From NCBI RefSeq assembly GCF_021800405.1, contig NZ_CP084550.1:1302001-1366000 (forward strand): 64,000 nt of DNA, in the 5' to 3' direction. The notes under the pieces were generated by a model that saw nothing but the letters and a program-made list of their open reading frames with translations, did not search any database and was not told where the DNA came from. The DNA comes from Arthrobacter sp. FW306-07-I (lineage in GTDB: Bacteria; Actinomycetota; Actinomycetes; Actinomycetales; Micrococcaceae). Below, in pieces: positions 33,119 to 42,154 of the stretch (the stretch's first letter is position 1; each line of letters begins with the position of its first letter). A program made the translations under genes and the position numbers.

Positions 33119-34255
33119 GTGACTGAGCCCATTGTTGACGCCGCCCCTGCCATCGATTTTGACCTGAAGAGCCTGCCCAAGGTCTCCCTTCACGACCACC
33201 TGGACGGAGGACTCCGTCCGGCCACCATCATCGAGCTGGCGGAGGCCGTTGGCCACACGCTCCCCTCAACGGATCCGGTGGCCCTGGGGCAGTGGTTCCG
33301 CGAATCAGCCGACTCCGGATCACTGGTCCGCTACCTGGAGACCTTTGACCACACGGTAGCCGTCATGCAGACCTACGACGGCCTGTTCCGCGTGGCCAAG
33401 GAGTTCGTCGAGGACCTCGCTGACGACGGCGTGGTGTACGGCGAAGTCCGGTGGGCGCCCGAGCAGCACCTCCAGAAGGGGCTCAGCCTGGATGAAGTGG
33501 TGGAAGCAGTGCAGGAAGGCCTTGAGGCCGGCGTGGAGGCTGTGTCCGAGACGGGACGCGAGATCCAGGTGGGACAGCTGATCACTGCCATGCGCCACGC
33601 CGACCGCGGCCAGGAGATCGCAGAACTTGCCGTCCGCCACCGCAACAAGGGTGCCGTGGGCTTTGACATCGCCGGCGCCGAGGACGGGTTCCTGCCCAGC
33701 CGCTTCAAGGACGCCTTCACCTACCTTGCCCAGCACAATTTCCCCGCCACGGTGCACGCCGGTGAAGCAGCCGGGCTGGAAAGCATCCAGTCCGCGCTGG
33801 TGGACGGCCGCGCGCTGCGGCTGGGACACGGCGTCCGCATCGCCGAGGACATCATGGTGGAGTTCGACGACGACGAGGAAGCCGGCGACACCGTTGGCCT
33901 GGTCACCCTCGGCGACCTCTCCAGCTGGGTCCGCGACCGCGGCATCGCCCTCGAAATCTGCCCGTCCTCCAACCTCCAGACCGGCGCGATCGCCCAATTT
34001 GGTGAGGGGATCGAAAGCCACCCGCTGGACATGCTCTACCAGCTGGGCTTCAACGTCACCATCAACACGGACAACCGCCTGATGAGCGGCGTCACGCTCA
34101 CGGACGAGTTCAACCTGCTGGTGGAAACCTTCGACTACGACCTCGACGACCTGCTGGAACTGACCCTGAACGCCGCCGAGGCGTCCTTCCTGCCCCTGGA
34201 GGAAAAGGAAGCGCTGGTGGAGTACATCAACGACGCCTACGCCAACCTTGGCTGA
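33119..34255 (+). CDS. add: Adenosine deaminase
   Basis: Deaminates adenosine and deoxyadenosine to inosine forms, complementing cdd and deoA in nucleoside salvage. The 378-residue protein has the metal-binding LHDHLDGGLRP (His25 and His27), the VHAGEAAG motif (His, Glu), RLGHGVRI and NTDNRLMSGVTL with the catalytic aspartate. These are the usual actinobacterial variants of the family. It is 77 nt after dedA2 and has its own leaderless-type promoter. Its end overlaps the mazG start by 8 nt. Confidence 0.95.
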   Translation: MTEPIVDAAPAIDFDLKSLPKVSLHDHLDGGLRPATIIELAEAVGHTLPSTDPVALGQWFRESADSGSLVRYLETFDHTVAVMQTYDGLFRVAKEFVEDLADDGVVYGEVRWAPEQHLQKGLSLDEVVEAVQEGLEAGVEAVSETGREIQVGQLITAMRHADRGQEIAELAVRHRNKGAVGFDIAGAEDGFLPSRFKDAFTYLAQHNFPATVHAGEAAGLESIQSALVDGRALRLGHGVRIAEDIMVEFDDDEEAGDTVGLVTLGDLSSWVRDRGIALEICPSSNLQTGAIAQFGEGIESHPLDMLYQLGFNVTINTDNRLMSGVTLTDEFNLLVETFDYDLDDLLELTLNAAEASFLPLEEKEALVEYINDAYANLG

Positions 34256-34922
34256 AACACCCGTTGAACGCCTCGTCCAGGTGATCGGGCAGCTGCGGGA
34301 GCACTGCCCGTGGATGGGCGCCCTGACCCACGCATCGCTGGTGGAGTACCTCCTCGAGGAGGCCTACGAGGTGGCCGAAACCATCGAGGAGGGCCACCCG
34401 GACGCCGAACTCCAGGGCGAGCTTGGCGACGTCCTGCTCCAGGTGGTGCTCCATGCCCGCCTGGCAGAGGAGCGGGGTGCGTTCACGTTCGACGACGTGG
34501 CGCGCGGTTTGGCTGCCAAGATGGTCCGGCGCAACCCCCATGTCTTCAGGCCGGACGGTTCCCTGCAGGACAGCTTCCCCGCCACAGTGGCGGAGATCGA
34601 GCAGAAGTGGGATGCGGTCAAGCGGGCCGAACGCCCGGAGCGGCGTGGCGCCTTCGAAGGAATCCCGGAGGCCCTCCCTGCACTGGCCAAGGCGCAAAAG
34701 TCGCTGGACCGCGCTGCCCGTGCCGGCCTGGAGCTCCCCGCAGGAGTGCCCGTCCCCGAAAGCGAGGACGGGCTCGGAACCCTGCTGCTCGCCGTCGTCC
34801 GTTCCGCGCGGGAGAACGGCATGGACGCCGAGCGCGCGCTGCGTGGCGCCCTCCGCCGCTACCAGGACGGCCAGGGCGATGAGGGCGGGCACGGCGACCG
34901 GAGCGACCCGGCGCCATCATGA
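34248..34922 (+). CDS. mazG: MazG nucleoside triphosphate pyrophosphohydrolase
   Basis: Hydrolyses (d)NTPs to NMPs and pyrophosphate, cleaning abnormal nucleotides. The 224-residue protein has HCPWMGALTHASLVEYL, the metal-binding LEEAYEVAETIEE and the later GELGDVLLQVVLHARLAEE, typical of a single, actinobacterial MazG domain of about 110 residues. The rest is a helical tail with an acidic/Gly-rich end. Canonical MazG has CPWD; here it is CPWM. TTG 34248 overlaps the add stop, so the pair is probably co-translated. Confidence 0.9.
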   Translation: MAETPVERLVQVIGQLREHCPWMGALTHASLVEYLLEEAYEVAETIEEGHPDAELQGELGDVLLQVVLHARLAEERGAFTFDDVARGLAAKMVRRNPHVFRPDGSLQDSFPATVAEIEQKWDAVKRAERPERRGAFEGIPEALPALAKAQKSLDRAARAGLELPAGVPVPESEDGLGTLLLAVVRSARENGMDAERALRGALRRYQDGQGDEGGHGDRSDPAPS

Positions 34923-34941
34923 CGTCCGGCCCTTGACCGGT

Positions 34942-34972
34942 TTGAGTAACCCGGAGCACTCTCGACTACGCT
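34942..34972 (+). promoter_or_regulatory. Candidate eno promoter
   Basis: TTGAGT (34942-34947), 19 nt, TACGCT (34967-34972), giving a leader of about 60 nt that ends with AGGAG before the eno ATG. The spacing is longer than ideal. Confidence 0.45.
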
Positions 34973-35019
34973 AGTCGGTGACGAGTACGTCGAGTTTTCT
35001 GCCTGATTCCCCCCGTTAA

Positions 35020-36321
<1,302 letters not shown>

Positions 36322-36340
36322 TAACCGCCTAAACCCTTCC

Positions 36341-36374
36341 GCGGTGGCTATGGTTGAAAGACCATAGCCACCGC
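36341..36374 (+). terminator. Terminator after eno
   Basis: A perfect 14-bp stem (36341-36354 with 36361-36374) with a 6-nt loop, followed by a T-rich TGTTGTTGTTT. Confidence 0.88.
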
Positions 36375-36474
36375 TGTTGTTGTTTCCAGCAGCATCTGTC
36401 CCAGCAGTGTTCGTTCTGCAGGACTGTCCAGCACAGATAGTGGCGGCCCCGGCAGGCTGCGTTTCAGGAGTGTC

Positions 36475-37161
36475 ATGGCTACCCGCCGTCCCAAAGTTCC
36501 CAAGGTCGCCCCCAACCGTCCAGGCAAGGAAACGGCCGACGACGGTACCTCCAGCGGTGCCGAGGTCATCCGGGCGGATTTCCGCCCGGCCAAGGGAACG
36601 GCCCAGGCGGAAAGTGCGGCTTCGAAGGGCAACAGCGGGCGCGGCGCTGCAGGAAAGCCGGCCGCAGGAAAGATGGGGGAGACCGCGAAGCCCAAGCTGT
36701 CCGCCGGCCGCAAAGGCAGCAGCTCGATTGACGGCAAGGATGTGCGGGGCGAGGAAGATGACCAGCACCCCGTGCCCGCGAAGGCCTTCTCCGGACGGAT
36801 GCTCGCGCTGGCGGTGGTGATGATTGCCATCACCATCATGCTGGCGCCCACAGTGAAGATCTTCTTCGACAAGAAGGCCGAAATCGACGCGTTGCACGCC
36901 GACATTGCGGCACGCCAGGCCGAAGGCGATGCCCTCCGCCAGCAGGTTTCGCGCTGGCAGGACCCCAACTACGTCAAACAGCAGGCCCGCGACCGCATTA
37001 ACATGGTTATGCCGGGCGAAACCGGCTACTGGGTTTTTGGCAGCGATGAGCCGGCCGGAGAAAGCAGTAGCCCCGCCGGCGCAGCAGCAGCACAAGACCC
37101 CGCCGATCTGCCGTGGGTGGATTCCCTGTGGGAGTCCATCAGGCGCGCGGCCACAGACTGA
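36475..37161 (+). CDS. FtsB/DivIC-family septum formation initiator
   Basis: A small bitopic division protein that bridges FtsL and FtsQ at the septum. The 228-residue protein has a long basic, low-complexity cytoplasmic tail of about 100 residues (Ala/Gly/Lys-rich), one membrane helix (about 108-128, MLALAVVMIAITIMLAPTV) and an extracytoplasmic coiled coil (FFDKKAEIDALHADIAAR). The PNYVKQQARDRINMVMPGE stretch, with RDR(I/L) and MPGE, is diagnostic of the family. ATG 36475 follows AGGAG. It is the eno-linked actinobacterial version, longer than E. coli FtsB because of its tail. Confidence 0.9.
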   Translation: MATRRPKVPKVAPNRPGKETADDGTSSGAEVIRADFRPAKGTAQAESAASKGNSGRGAAGKPAAGKMGETAKPKLSAGRKGSSSIDGKDVRGEEDDQHPVPAKAFSGRMLALAVVMIAITIMLAPTVKIFFDKKAEIDALHADIAARQAEGDALRQQVSRWQDPNYVKQQARDRINMVMPGETGYWVFGSDEPAGESSSPAGAAAAQDPADLPWVDSLWESIRRAATD

Positions 37162-37189
37162 ACCCCACAAGGAAGGACGGCCCGCGACA

Positions 37190-37861
37190 GTGGAACACAA
37201 CACGGCAGCCGCCCGGGACGAATCCCGCCAACCGACAGCACACGACCTTGAAGTACTGAGCAGGCAGCTGGGACGGCCCGTCCGCGACGTCGTGGAGATT
37301 CCCGCCCGCTGCATCTGCGGCAACCCACTGGTGGCGGCCACCGCACCGCGCCTCAGCAACGGCACTCCGTTCCCCACCACTTTCTACCTGACGCACCCGG
37401 TGATCACGTCCGCCGTTTCCAGGCTTGAGGCGGCAGGGGTCATGAACAGCATGAACGAGCAGCTGGCCTCAGACGAAGGACTCGCCGCTGCCTACCGGGC
37501 AGCCCACGAGGAGTACCTGGCGGCCCGCGAAGCCATTGGGGAACGTTCGGGCATCGGCCCGGTGCCCGAAATCGCCGGCGTCTCCGCCGGCGGGATGCCC
37601 ACCCGCGTCAAGTGCCTGCATGTCCTGGTGGGCCACTCCCTGGCAGCGGGCAGCGGCGTCAACCCCCTCGGCGATCAGGCGATCGGAATGATCAGCGAGT
37701 GGTGGACGGCGGACAAGTGCTATTGCGACGGCGCCTGGGACACCACCGGCGAGGCACCATCCCGGGACCTCAGCCGCCACGGGCCCCAGGGCCTGCCCGA
37801 TATCGTGGGGCGGCCAGCGCCCGTGCGGAAAGCCGCCGGCACTGCAGGAGCCGCCGAATGA
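37190..37861 (+). CDS. DUF501 domain protein
   Basis: A conserved actinobacterial protein of unknown function, nearly always found between the FtsB-like gene and ppx. The 223-residue protein has the domain landmarks LSRQLGRPVRDVVEIPARCICGNP, PFPTTFYLTHP, RVKCLHVLVGHSLAAG and DKCYCDGAW; the Cys/His residues (CICG, KCLH, KCYC) might bind a metal, which is inference. GTG 37190 is chosen because the upstream frame runs through ftsB sequence and GGAAGGA precedes this GTG. It ends in ATGA with ppx. Confidence 0.88.
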   Translation: MEHNTAAARDESRQPTAHDLEVLSRQLGRPVRDVVEIPARCICGNPLVAATAPRLSNGTPFPTTFYLTHPVITSAVSRLEAAGVMNSMNEQLASDEGLAAAYRAAHEEYLAAREAIGERSGIGPVPEIAGVSAGGMPTRVKCLHVLVGHSLAAGSGVNPLGDQAIGMISEWWTADKCYCDGAWDTTGEAPSRDLSRHGPQGLPDIVGRPAPVRKAAGTAGAAE

Positions 37862-38805
37862 CGCGCGTGGCCGCCATCGACTGCGGCACCAACTCCATCC
37901 GGCTCCTGATCGCGGACATCCACCGCGCCAACGGCAGCACGGACCTGACCGACGTTGTCCGCGAGATGCGCGTGGTCCGGCTGGGCCAGGGCGTGGACGC
38001 CACTGGCGAACTGGCGCCCGAGGCACTTGAACGGACCTTCGCCGCAGCCGCTGACTATGCGCGGCTGATCAAGGAACACGGTGCTGAGCGGATCCGGTTC
38101 GTCGCCACTTCCGCCAGCCGCGATGCACGCAACCGGGACATCTTCGTGGACGGTATCCGGGAGCTCCTGGGCGTGGAGCCGGAAGTCATCTCCGGGGACG
38201 AGGAAGCGGCACTGTCCTTTGCCGGTGCCAGCAGCGTCCTGCCCATCCTGGACGGCCACCAGGTGCTGGTAGTGGACCTCGGCGGGGGAAGCACCGAGTT
38301 CGTCCTCGGCACCGCCGACGGCGTGACGGCAGCGAAGTCGGTGGACATTGGCTGCGTCCGCCTCACTGAACGGCACCTTCGGGACGACCCGCCCACCGCT
38401 GAAGAGATCGCGGCAGCGGAAGCCGACGTGGACGCCGCCATAGCCCGCGCCGGACGCGATGTACCGCTGGAACGCGCCACCGCCGTCGTCGGTGTTGCGG
38501 GGTCCGTCACCACCATCACCGCCCATGCCCTGCGCCTGCCGGAATACTCGCCTGACGCCATCCACGGCACGGAACTGCCGATTGCGGAGGTTCGCGCCGC
38601 CGCCACCGACCTGCTCACCATGACCCGGGACAAGCGCGCGGCCCTGCCGTACATGCACCCCGGACGCGTGGACGTCATCGGGGCCGGGGGACTGGTGTGG
38701 CGCCGGATCCTGGAACGGATGGGGGAGCTGACCGGCGGGAGGATTACCGCAGCCACGGCCAGCGAGCACGACATCCTCGACGGCATCGCCCTGAGCATCG
38801 GGTAG
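37858..38805 (+). CDS. ppx: Ppx/GppA family exopolyphosphatase
   Basis: Degrades polyphosphate or pppGpp. The 315-residue protein is the short, catalytic-domain-only type seen in actinobacteria: AIDCGTNSIRLLIAD, the second phosphate loop VVDLGGGSTEFVLG, ATSASRDARNRD and GVAGSVTTITA. It lacks the C-terminal HD-like domain of E. coli Ppx. The true N-terminus is MTRVAAIDC at 37858, overlapping the DUF501 stop (ATGA); longer frames upstream are read-through of DUF501. The conserved cluster suggests coordination with growth and division. Confidence 0.94.
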   Translation: MTRVAAIDCGTNSIRLLIADIHRANGSTDLTDVVREMRVVRLGQGVDATGELAPEALERTFAAAADYARLIKEHGAERIRFVATSASRDARNRDIFVDGIRELLGVEPEVISGDEEAALSFAGASSVLPILDGHQVLVVDLGGGSTEFVLGTADGVTAAKSVDIGCVRLTERHLRDDPPTAEEIAAAEADVDAAIARAGRDVPLERATAVVGVAGSVTTITAHALRLPEYSPDAIHGTELPIAEVRAAATDLLTMTRDKRAALPYMHPGRVDVIGAGGLVWRRILERMGELTGGRITAATASEHDILDGIALSIG

Positions 38806-38809
38806 GCCC

Positions 38810-40219
38810 ATGCATTCCACAACAGCTTCCACCCGCTTCTTGCCGCGGGCGGCGGCGGCCCTGATGGCCGTCCTCCTGGCTGCGTGCTGCTTCTGCGCGG
38901 GCCTCTTCACGGCACCCTCCGCACGGGCCGATGAGTGGCGCGACAAAGAATACTGGCTGGCAGATTCCGGCATCACCAAGGCCTGGGAAGTGTCAAAGGG
39001 CGCAGGCGTCAAAGTAGCCGTCATCGACAGCGGCATTGACGCGCAGCACCCGGACCTCAAAGGCGCCGTCGTCGGTGGGTACGACGCCTCCGGCTCCGGC
39101 CGGCCCGACGGCCAGAAGAGCGTGGGCTCGAAGCCCGAACACGGGACCCTGGTAGCCACGATGCTTGCCGGCCGCGGCCACCAGCCGGCAAGCCCAAGCC
39201 CAAGCCCCAGCCCGGGACCGGCGGGTACACCGCCCGACGGCATCATGGGAGTGGCGCCGGAAGCACAGCTCCTTTCGGTTTCCACCTGGCTTGGCTCACC
39301 CAACCCTTCGGGCAAGAGCGACCAGGACCAGATTCCCGAGGCAGTCCGCTGGGCCGTGGACAACGGCGCCAAGGTGATCAATATTTCGTTGGGCAGCACA
39401 AGCCCGCAGTGGCCGCAAAGCTGGGACGCGGCCTTCCTTTACGCGGAACAGAAGGACGTGGTCATTGTTGCTGCGGCGGGCAACCGGGTGGGCGGCAACA
39501 CCCAGGTTGGCGCCCCTGCCACCATCCCCGGCGTCCTCACCGTCGCCGGCCTGGACCGCAAGAACCAAGCCAGCGTGGACGCCTCCTCACAAGGGATCAG
39601 CATCGGCGTGGCGGCACCTGCCGAGAACCTCCTTGGCGGCCTCCCCGGTGGAGGCTACGCGGAGTGGGCTGGAACCTCGGGCTCTACCCCCATCGTTGCC
39701 GGCGTGGCAGCACTGATCCGCTCCAAGTGGCCGGACATGACCGCTGAACAGGTCATCAACCGGATCATCACCACGGCCAAGGACGCGGGAGCCCCGGGCA
39801 AGGACCCGCTGTACGGCTACGGTATCCTCAACGCCGAGGCTGCCCTCAAGGCCGATGTCCCGCAGGTGTCGGTCAACCCGCTGGGCACCATCGCCGAATG
39901 GATCCGCGTCCACAGGCGGGGAAACGCTGCTCCCGCAACCCCGGCGCCAACCGCCGCACCGGTGCCCAGTGCCGAACCCACCCTGCCCGAAGCAACCGTT
40001 CCCGCTGCCAAGGCTCCGTCCCAGCGGGACAGTGCCATCGGCGCCGCCGTCGTGATCGGGTTTGGTGTCCTCTTCATCGCGATCATCGCGGCAGCCGGCA
40101 TCCAGCTTCGCAGGGCCGCCCGCAACCCTGCGCTTGCCACCGAAGAATCCGACACAGGGGTGCTGGAAAAGGTGCATACGCCCCGGAATTCCCACGTTAC
40201 GGACCGTCGTCCAAGTTAG
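38810..40219 (+). CDS. Membrane-anchored S8 subtilisin-like serine protease
   Basis: A secreted and anchored subtilase of 469 residues. It has a signal peptide (predicted cut after SARA, residue 40), the triad Asp73 (VIDSGID), His111 (EHGTLVA) and Ser290 (AGTSGSTPIV), and a C-terminal helix (about 408-430 GAAVVIGFGVLFIAIIAAAG) followed by a short basic tail. This resembles mycosin-type proteases of type VII secretion, but no ESX genes are nearby. An (SP)n insert at residues 128-136 sits inside the catalytic domain just after the His segment, and a Pro/Ala stalk (about 375-400) precedes the anchor. It starts 4 nt after ppx. Confidence 0.9.
   Translation: MHSTTASTRFLPRAAAALMAVLLAACCFCAGLFTAPSARADEWRDKEYWLADSGITKAWEVSKGAGVKVAVIDSGIDAQHPDLKGAVVGGYDASGSGRPDGQKSVGSKPEHGTLVATMLAGRGHQPASPSPSPSPGPAGTPPDGIMGVAPEAQLLSVSTWLGSPNPSGKSDQDQIPEAVRWAVDNGAKVINISLGSTSPQWPQSWDAAFLYAEQKDVVIVAAAGNRVGGNTQVGAPATIPGVLTVAGLDRKNQASVDASSQGISIGVAAPAENLLGGLPGGGYAEWAGTSGSTPIVAGVAALIRSKWPDMTAEQVINRIITTAKDAGAPGKDPLYGYGILNAEAALKADVPQVSVNPLGTIAEWIRVHRRGNAAPATPAPTAAPVPSAEPTLPEATVPAAKAPSQRDSAIGAAVVIGFGVLFIAIIAAAGIQLRRAARNPALATEESDTGVLEKVHTPRNSHVTDRRPS
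39187..39214 (+). repeat. Hexanucleotide repeat encoding (Ser-Pro)n in the protease
   Basis: AGCCCA-type 6-bp units repeated about four times, encoding Ser-Pro pairs. Length changes here would keep frame and vary the insert in the catalytic domain. Confidence 0.7.
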
Positions 40220-40241
40220 TGAAGATTTTCACAAACTGCGC

Positions 40242-40254
40242 TATCCTTTAAAGT
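40242..40254 (+). promoter_or_regulatory. Leaderless promoter of ndh
   Basis: TATCCT at 40242-40247 is followed by 7 nt and ATG 40255. The region upstream is relatively AT-rich. No Shine-Dalgarno sequence is seen. Confidence 0.6.
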
Positions 40255-41721
40255 ATGGCAACCACCCCACAGCTCCAGGACCGTCCCAGGGTACTCGTCG
40301 TCGGCGGCGGGTACGTCGGCCTGTACGTAGCACTGAAACTGCAGAAGAAGATCGCGAATGCCGGTGGCATCGTCACCGTCGTTGATCCCCTGCCCTACAT
40401 GACCTACCAGCCCTTCCTTCCCGAGGTGGCCGGCGGCAACATCGAAGCCCGCCACGCGGTGGTTTCCCACCGCCAGCACCTCAAGCAGACGGAACTGATC
40501 CAGGGCCGCGTCACCTCGATCGACCACGTCAACCGCAAGGCTGTGGTGGCTCCCGCCGACGGCGGCGAAAACTTTGAGGTTCCCTACTTCGACGTCGTGC
40601 TCGCAGCCGGCGCCATCACCCGCACGTTCCCCATCAAGGGCCTGGCGGACAAGGGCATTGGCCTGAAGACCATCGAGGAAGCCGTTGCGCTGCGCAACAA
40701 GCTGCTCGAGCGCATCGAGGTTGCCTCCACCATGACAGACCCCGCCGCACGCGCCCGGGCCCTGACTTTCGTGGTGGTCGGCGGCGGCTTCGCCGGCATC
40801 GAATGCATCACCGAGATGGAAGACCTCGCCCGCGCCGCGGTGCGCAACAACCCCCGCGTCAAGCAGGAGGAAGTGCGCTTCGTCCTGGTCGAGGCCATGG
40901 GCCGCATCATGCCCGAGGTCACCGCGCAGCAGGCTGACTGGGTGGTGGAGCACCTGCGCAGCCGCGGCATCGAGGTTCTCCTGAACACCTCGCTGGACAG
41001 CGCCGAAGGCACCCTCAAGCTCATCAACCTTCCGGACAAGACCCCCGCCCAGGAATTCGAGGCAGACACCCTGGTGTGGACCGCCGGCGTGCAGGCCAAC
41101 CCCATGGTCCGCTCCACGGACTTCCCGCTGGAGCCCCGCGGCCGCGTCCGCGTCCTGCCGGACCTGCGCATCTCCGGCGACGAAGGCATCGTGGAGAACG
41201 CCTGGGCAGCCGGCGATATCGCCGCTGTACCGGACCTCACCGGCAAGGGCCTGCCGGACGGCACCTGCGTGCCCAACGCCCAGCACGCCCTGCGCCAGGC
41301 CAAGCGCCTCGCCAGGAACCTTTGGGCCTCCCGCTGGGACAAGCCGCTGACTGACTACAAGCACAAGAACCTTGGTGCCGTGGCCGGCTTCGGCGAGTGG
41401 AAGGGCGTTGCCAACATCAACCTCCTGGGCCGCATCGGCCTCAAGGGAGCACCGGCCTGGCTGGCCCACCGCGGCTACCATGGCATGGCCATGCCCACGT
41501 TTGAGCGCAAGTTCCGCGTCATCCTGAACTGGATCATCGGCTTCTTCGCCGGCCGCGACACCACCCAGCTGCTGGACCTGGACAACCCCCGGGGCGCCTT
41601 TGTCTCGGCAGCAACCCCGGCCCCGAAGCCTGCAGCTGCTCCCGCAGCCGTGCCGGCCGGCGGCTCCGGTTCCACCGCTGCCGCAGCTCCCAAGGAGACC
41701 GTGGCGGCCAACGCCAAGTAG
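40255..41721 (+). CDS. ndh: Type II NADH dehydrogenase (NAD(P)/FAD-dependent oxidoreductase)
   Basis: A peripheral membrane flavoprotein that passes electrons from NADH to menaquinone without pumping protons. The 488-residue protein has two Rossmann folds: FAD-binding VLVVGGGYVGLYVALKL near residue 13 and NADH-binding FVVVGGGFAGIECITEM near 172. It also shows DPLPYMTYQPFLPEVAGG, WTAGVQANP and the FAD-phosphate AWAAGDIAAVPD. The C-terminus holds the amphipathic region RGYHGMAMPTFERKFRV, likely the membrane-binding part, then an Ala/Pro-rich tail of about 40 residues. It is monocistronic, with a terminator at 41752-41790. Confidence 0.92.
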   Translation: MATTPQLQDRPRVLVVGGGYVGLYVALKLQKKIANAGGIVTVVDPLPYMTYQPFLPEVAGGNIEARHAVVSHRQHLKQTELIQGRVTSIDHVNRKAVVAPADGGENFEVPYFDVVLAAGAITRTFPIKGLADKGIGLKTIEEAVALRNKLLERIEVASTMTDPAARARALTFVVVGGGFAGIECITEMEDLARAAVRNNPRVKQEEVRFVLVEAMGRIMPEVTAQQADWVVEHLRSRGIEVLLNTSLDSAEGTLKLINLPDKTPAQEFEADTLVWTAGVQANPMVRSTDFPLEPRGRVRVLPDLRISGDEGIVENAWAAGDIAAVPDLTGKGLPDGTCVPNAQHALRQAKRLARNLWASRWDKPLTDYKHKNLGAVAGFGEWKGVANINLLGRIGLKGAPAWLAHRGYHGMAMPTFERKFRVILNWIIGFFAGRDTTQLLDLDNPRGAFVSAATPAPKPAAAPAAVPAGGSGSTAAAAPKETVAANAK

Positions 41722-41751
41722 AGCGTCTGTTCCACCACGCTCCACAGCGTA

Positions 41752-41790
41752 CGACGGCGGCCGTCCCCTTCGCGGGGCCGGCCGCCGTCG
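41752..41790 (+). terminator. Terminator after ndh
   Basis: A 12-bp perfect stem (41752-41763 with 41779-41790) with an inner CCC/GGG pairing. It lies between ndh and the tRNA gene. Confidence 0.82.
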
Positions 41791-41834
41791 GCGTTTCCAG
41801 CCAGGGCCGCCTTGGCAGGTACCATTGACCCGGC

Positions 41835-41908
41835 GCCCCAGTAGCCCAATTGGCAGAGGCAGCGGACTTAAAATCCGCGTGTTGTGGGTTCGAGTCCCAC
41901 CTGGGGTA
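41835..41908 (+). tRNA. tRNA with anticodon UAA (tRNA-Leu), short variable loop
   Basis: A full cloverleaf of 74 nt: acceptor GCCCCAG/CTGGGGT (G1-U72 wobble), D stem GCC/GGC, anticodon stem GCGGA/TCCGC with loop CTTAAAA (anticodon TAA at 41869-41871), variable region GTGTT, T arm GTGGG-TTCGAGT-CCCAC and discriminator A; no encoded CCA. UAA reads UUA leucine codons. Bacterial tRNA-Leu normally has a long variable arm, whereas this one has only five bases. The structure is clear; the charging identity is the uncertain part. A TACCAT -10-like box lies at 41820-41825. Confidence 0.9.
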
Positions 41909-41945
41909 CAACTGTCCATGCCGCCACGACCAGTGCCGGCCATCA

Positions 41946-41975
41946 GGAAGCCGCCTGCGATTGCAGGCGGCTTCC
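41946..41975 (+). terminator. Terminator after the tRNA gene
   Basis: A perfect 13-bp stem (41946-41958 with 41963-41975) with a 4-nt loop, followed by TGCGTTTAATT. Confidence 0.87.
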
Positions 41976-42013
41976 TGCGTTTAATTCCGCATAGGCAACG
42001 ACTGTTATAAGGC

Positions 42014-42029
42014 TGTGACCTCAGTCACT
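42014..42029 (+). promoter_or_regulatory. CRP/GlxR-like site upstream of the liv operon
   Basis: TGTGA-CCTCAG-TCACT matches the CRP/GlxR consensus TGTGA-N6-TCACA at nine of ten fixed positions. It lies about 125 nt before livJ, between a TTATAA (42005-42010) and a TAGTTT (42030-42035), either of which could serve as a -10 box. Binding by a cAMP-receptor-type regulator is predicted, not shown. Confidence 0.5.
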
Positions 42030-42154
42030 TAGTTTCGCTGCTGTCTATGCATTAGCTTGAACCTAAATCAGGAATACCTGGTCCAATTCGGAGTGCCTCG
42101 GCACCCCATTGATCCGTTCGCGCATCGCATGGCCCTGTTTCGGAAGGCAGACAA

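Noticed and set aside
38810..40219. Type VII secretion locus
   Set aside because: Only a mycosin-like protease is present; no EccC, EsxA/B or EccD genes lie nearby.
40216..41943. A 575-codon minus-strand open frame opposite ndh and the tRNA
   Set aside because: It covers a clear NDH-2 gene, a terminator and a tRNA, with no protein motifs.
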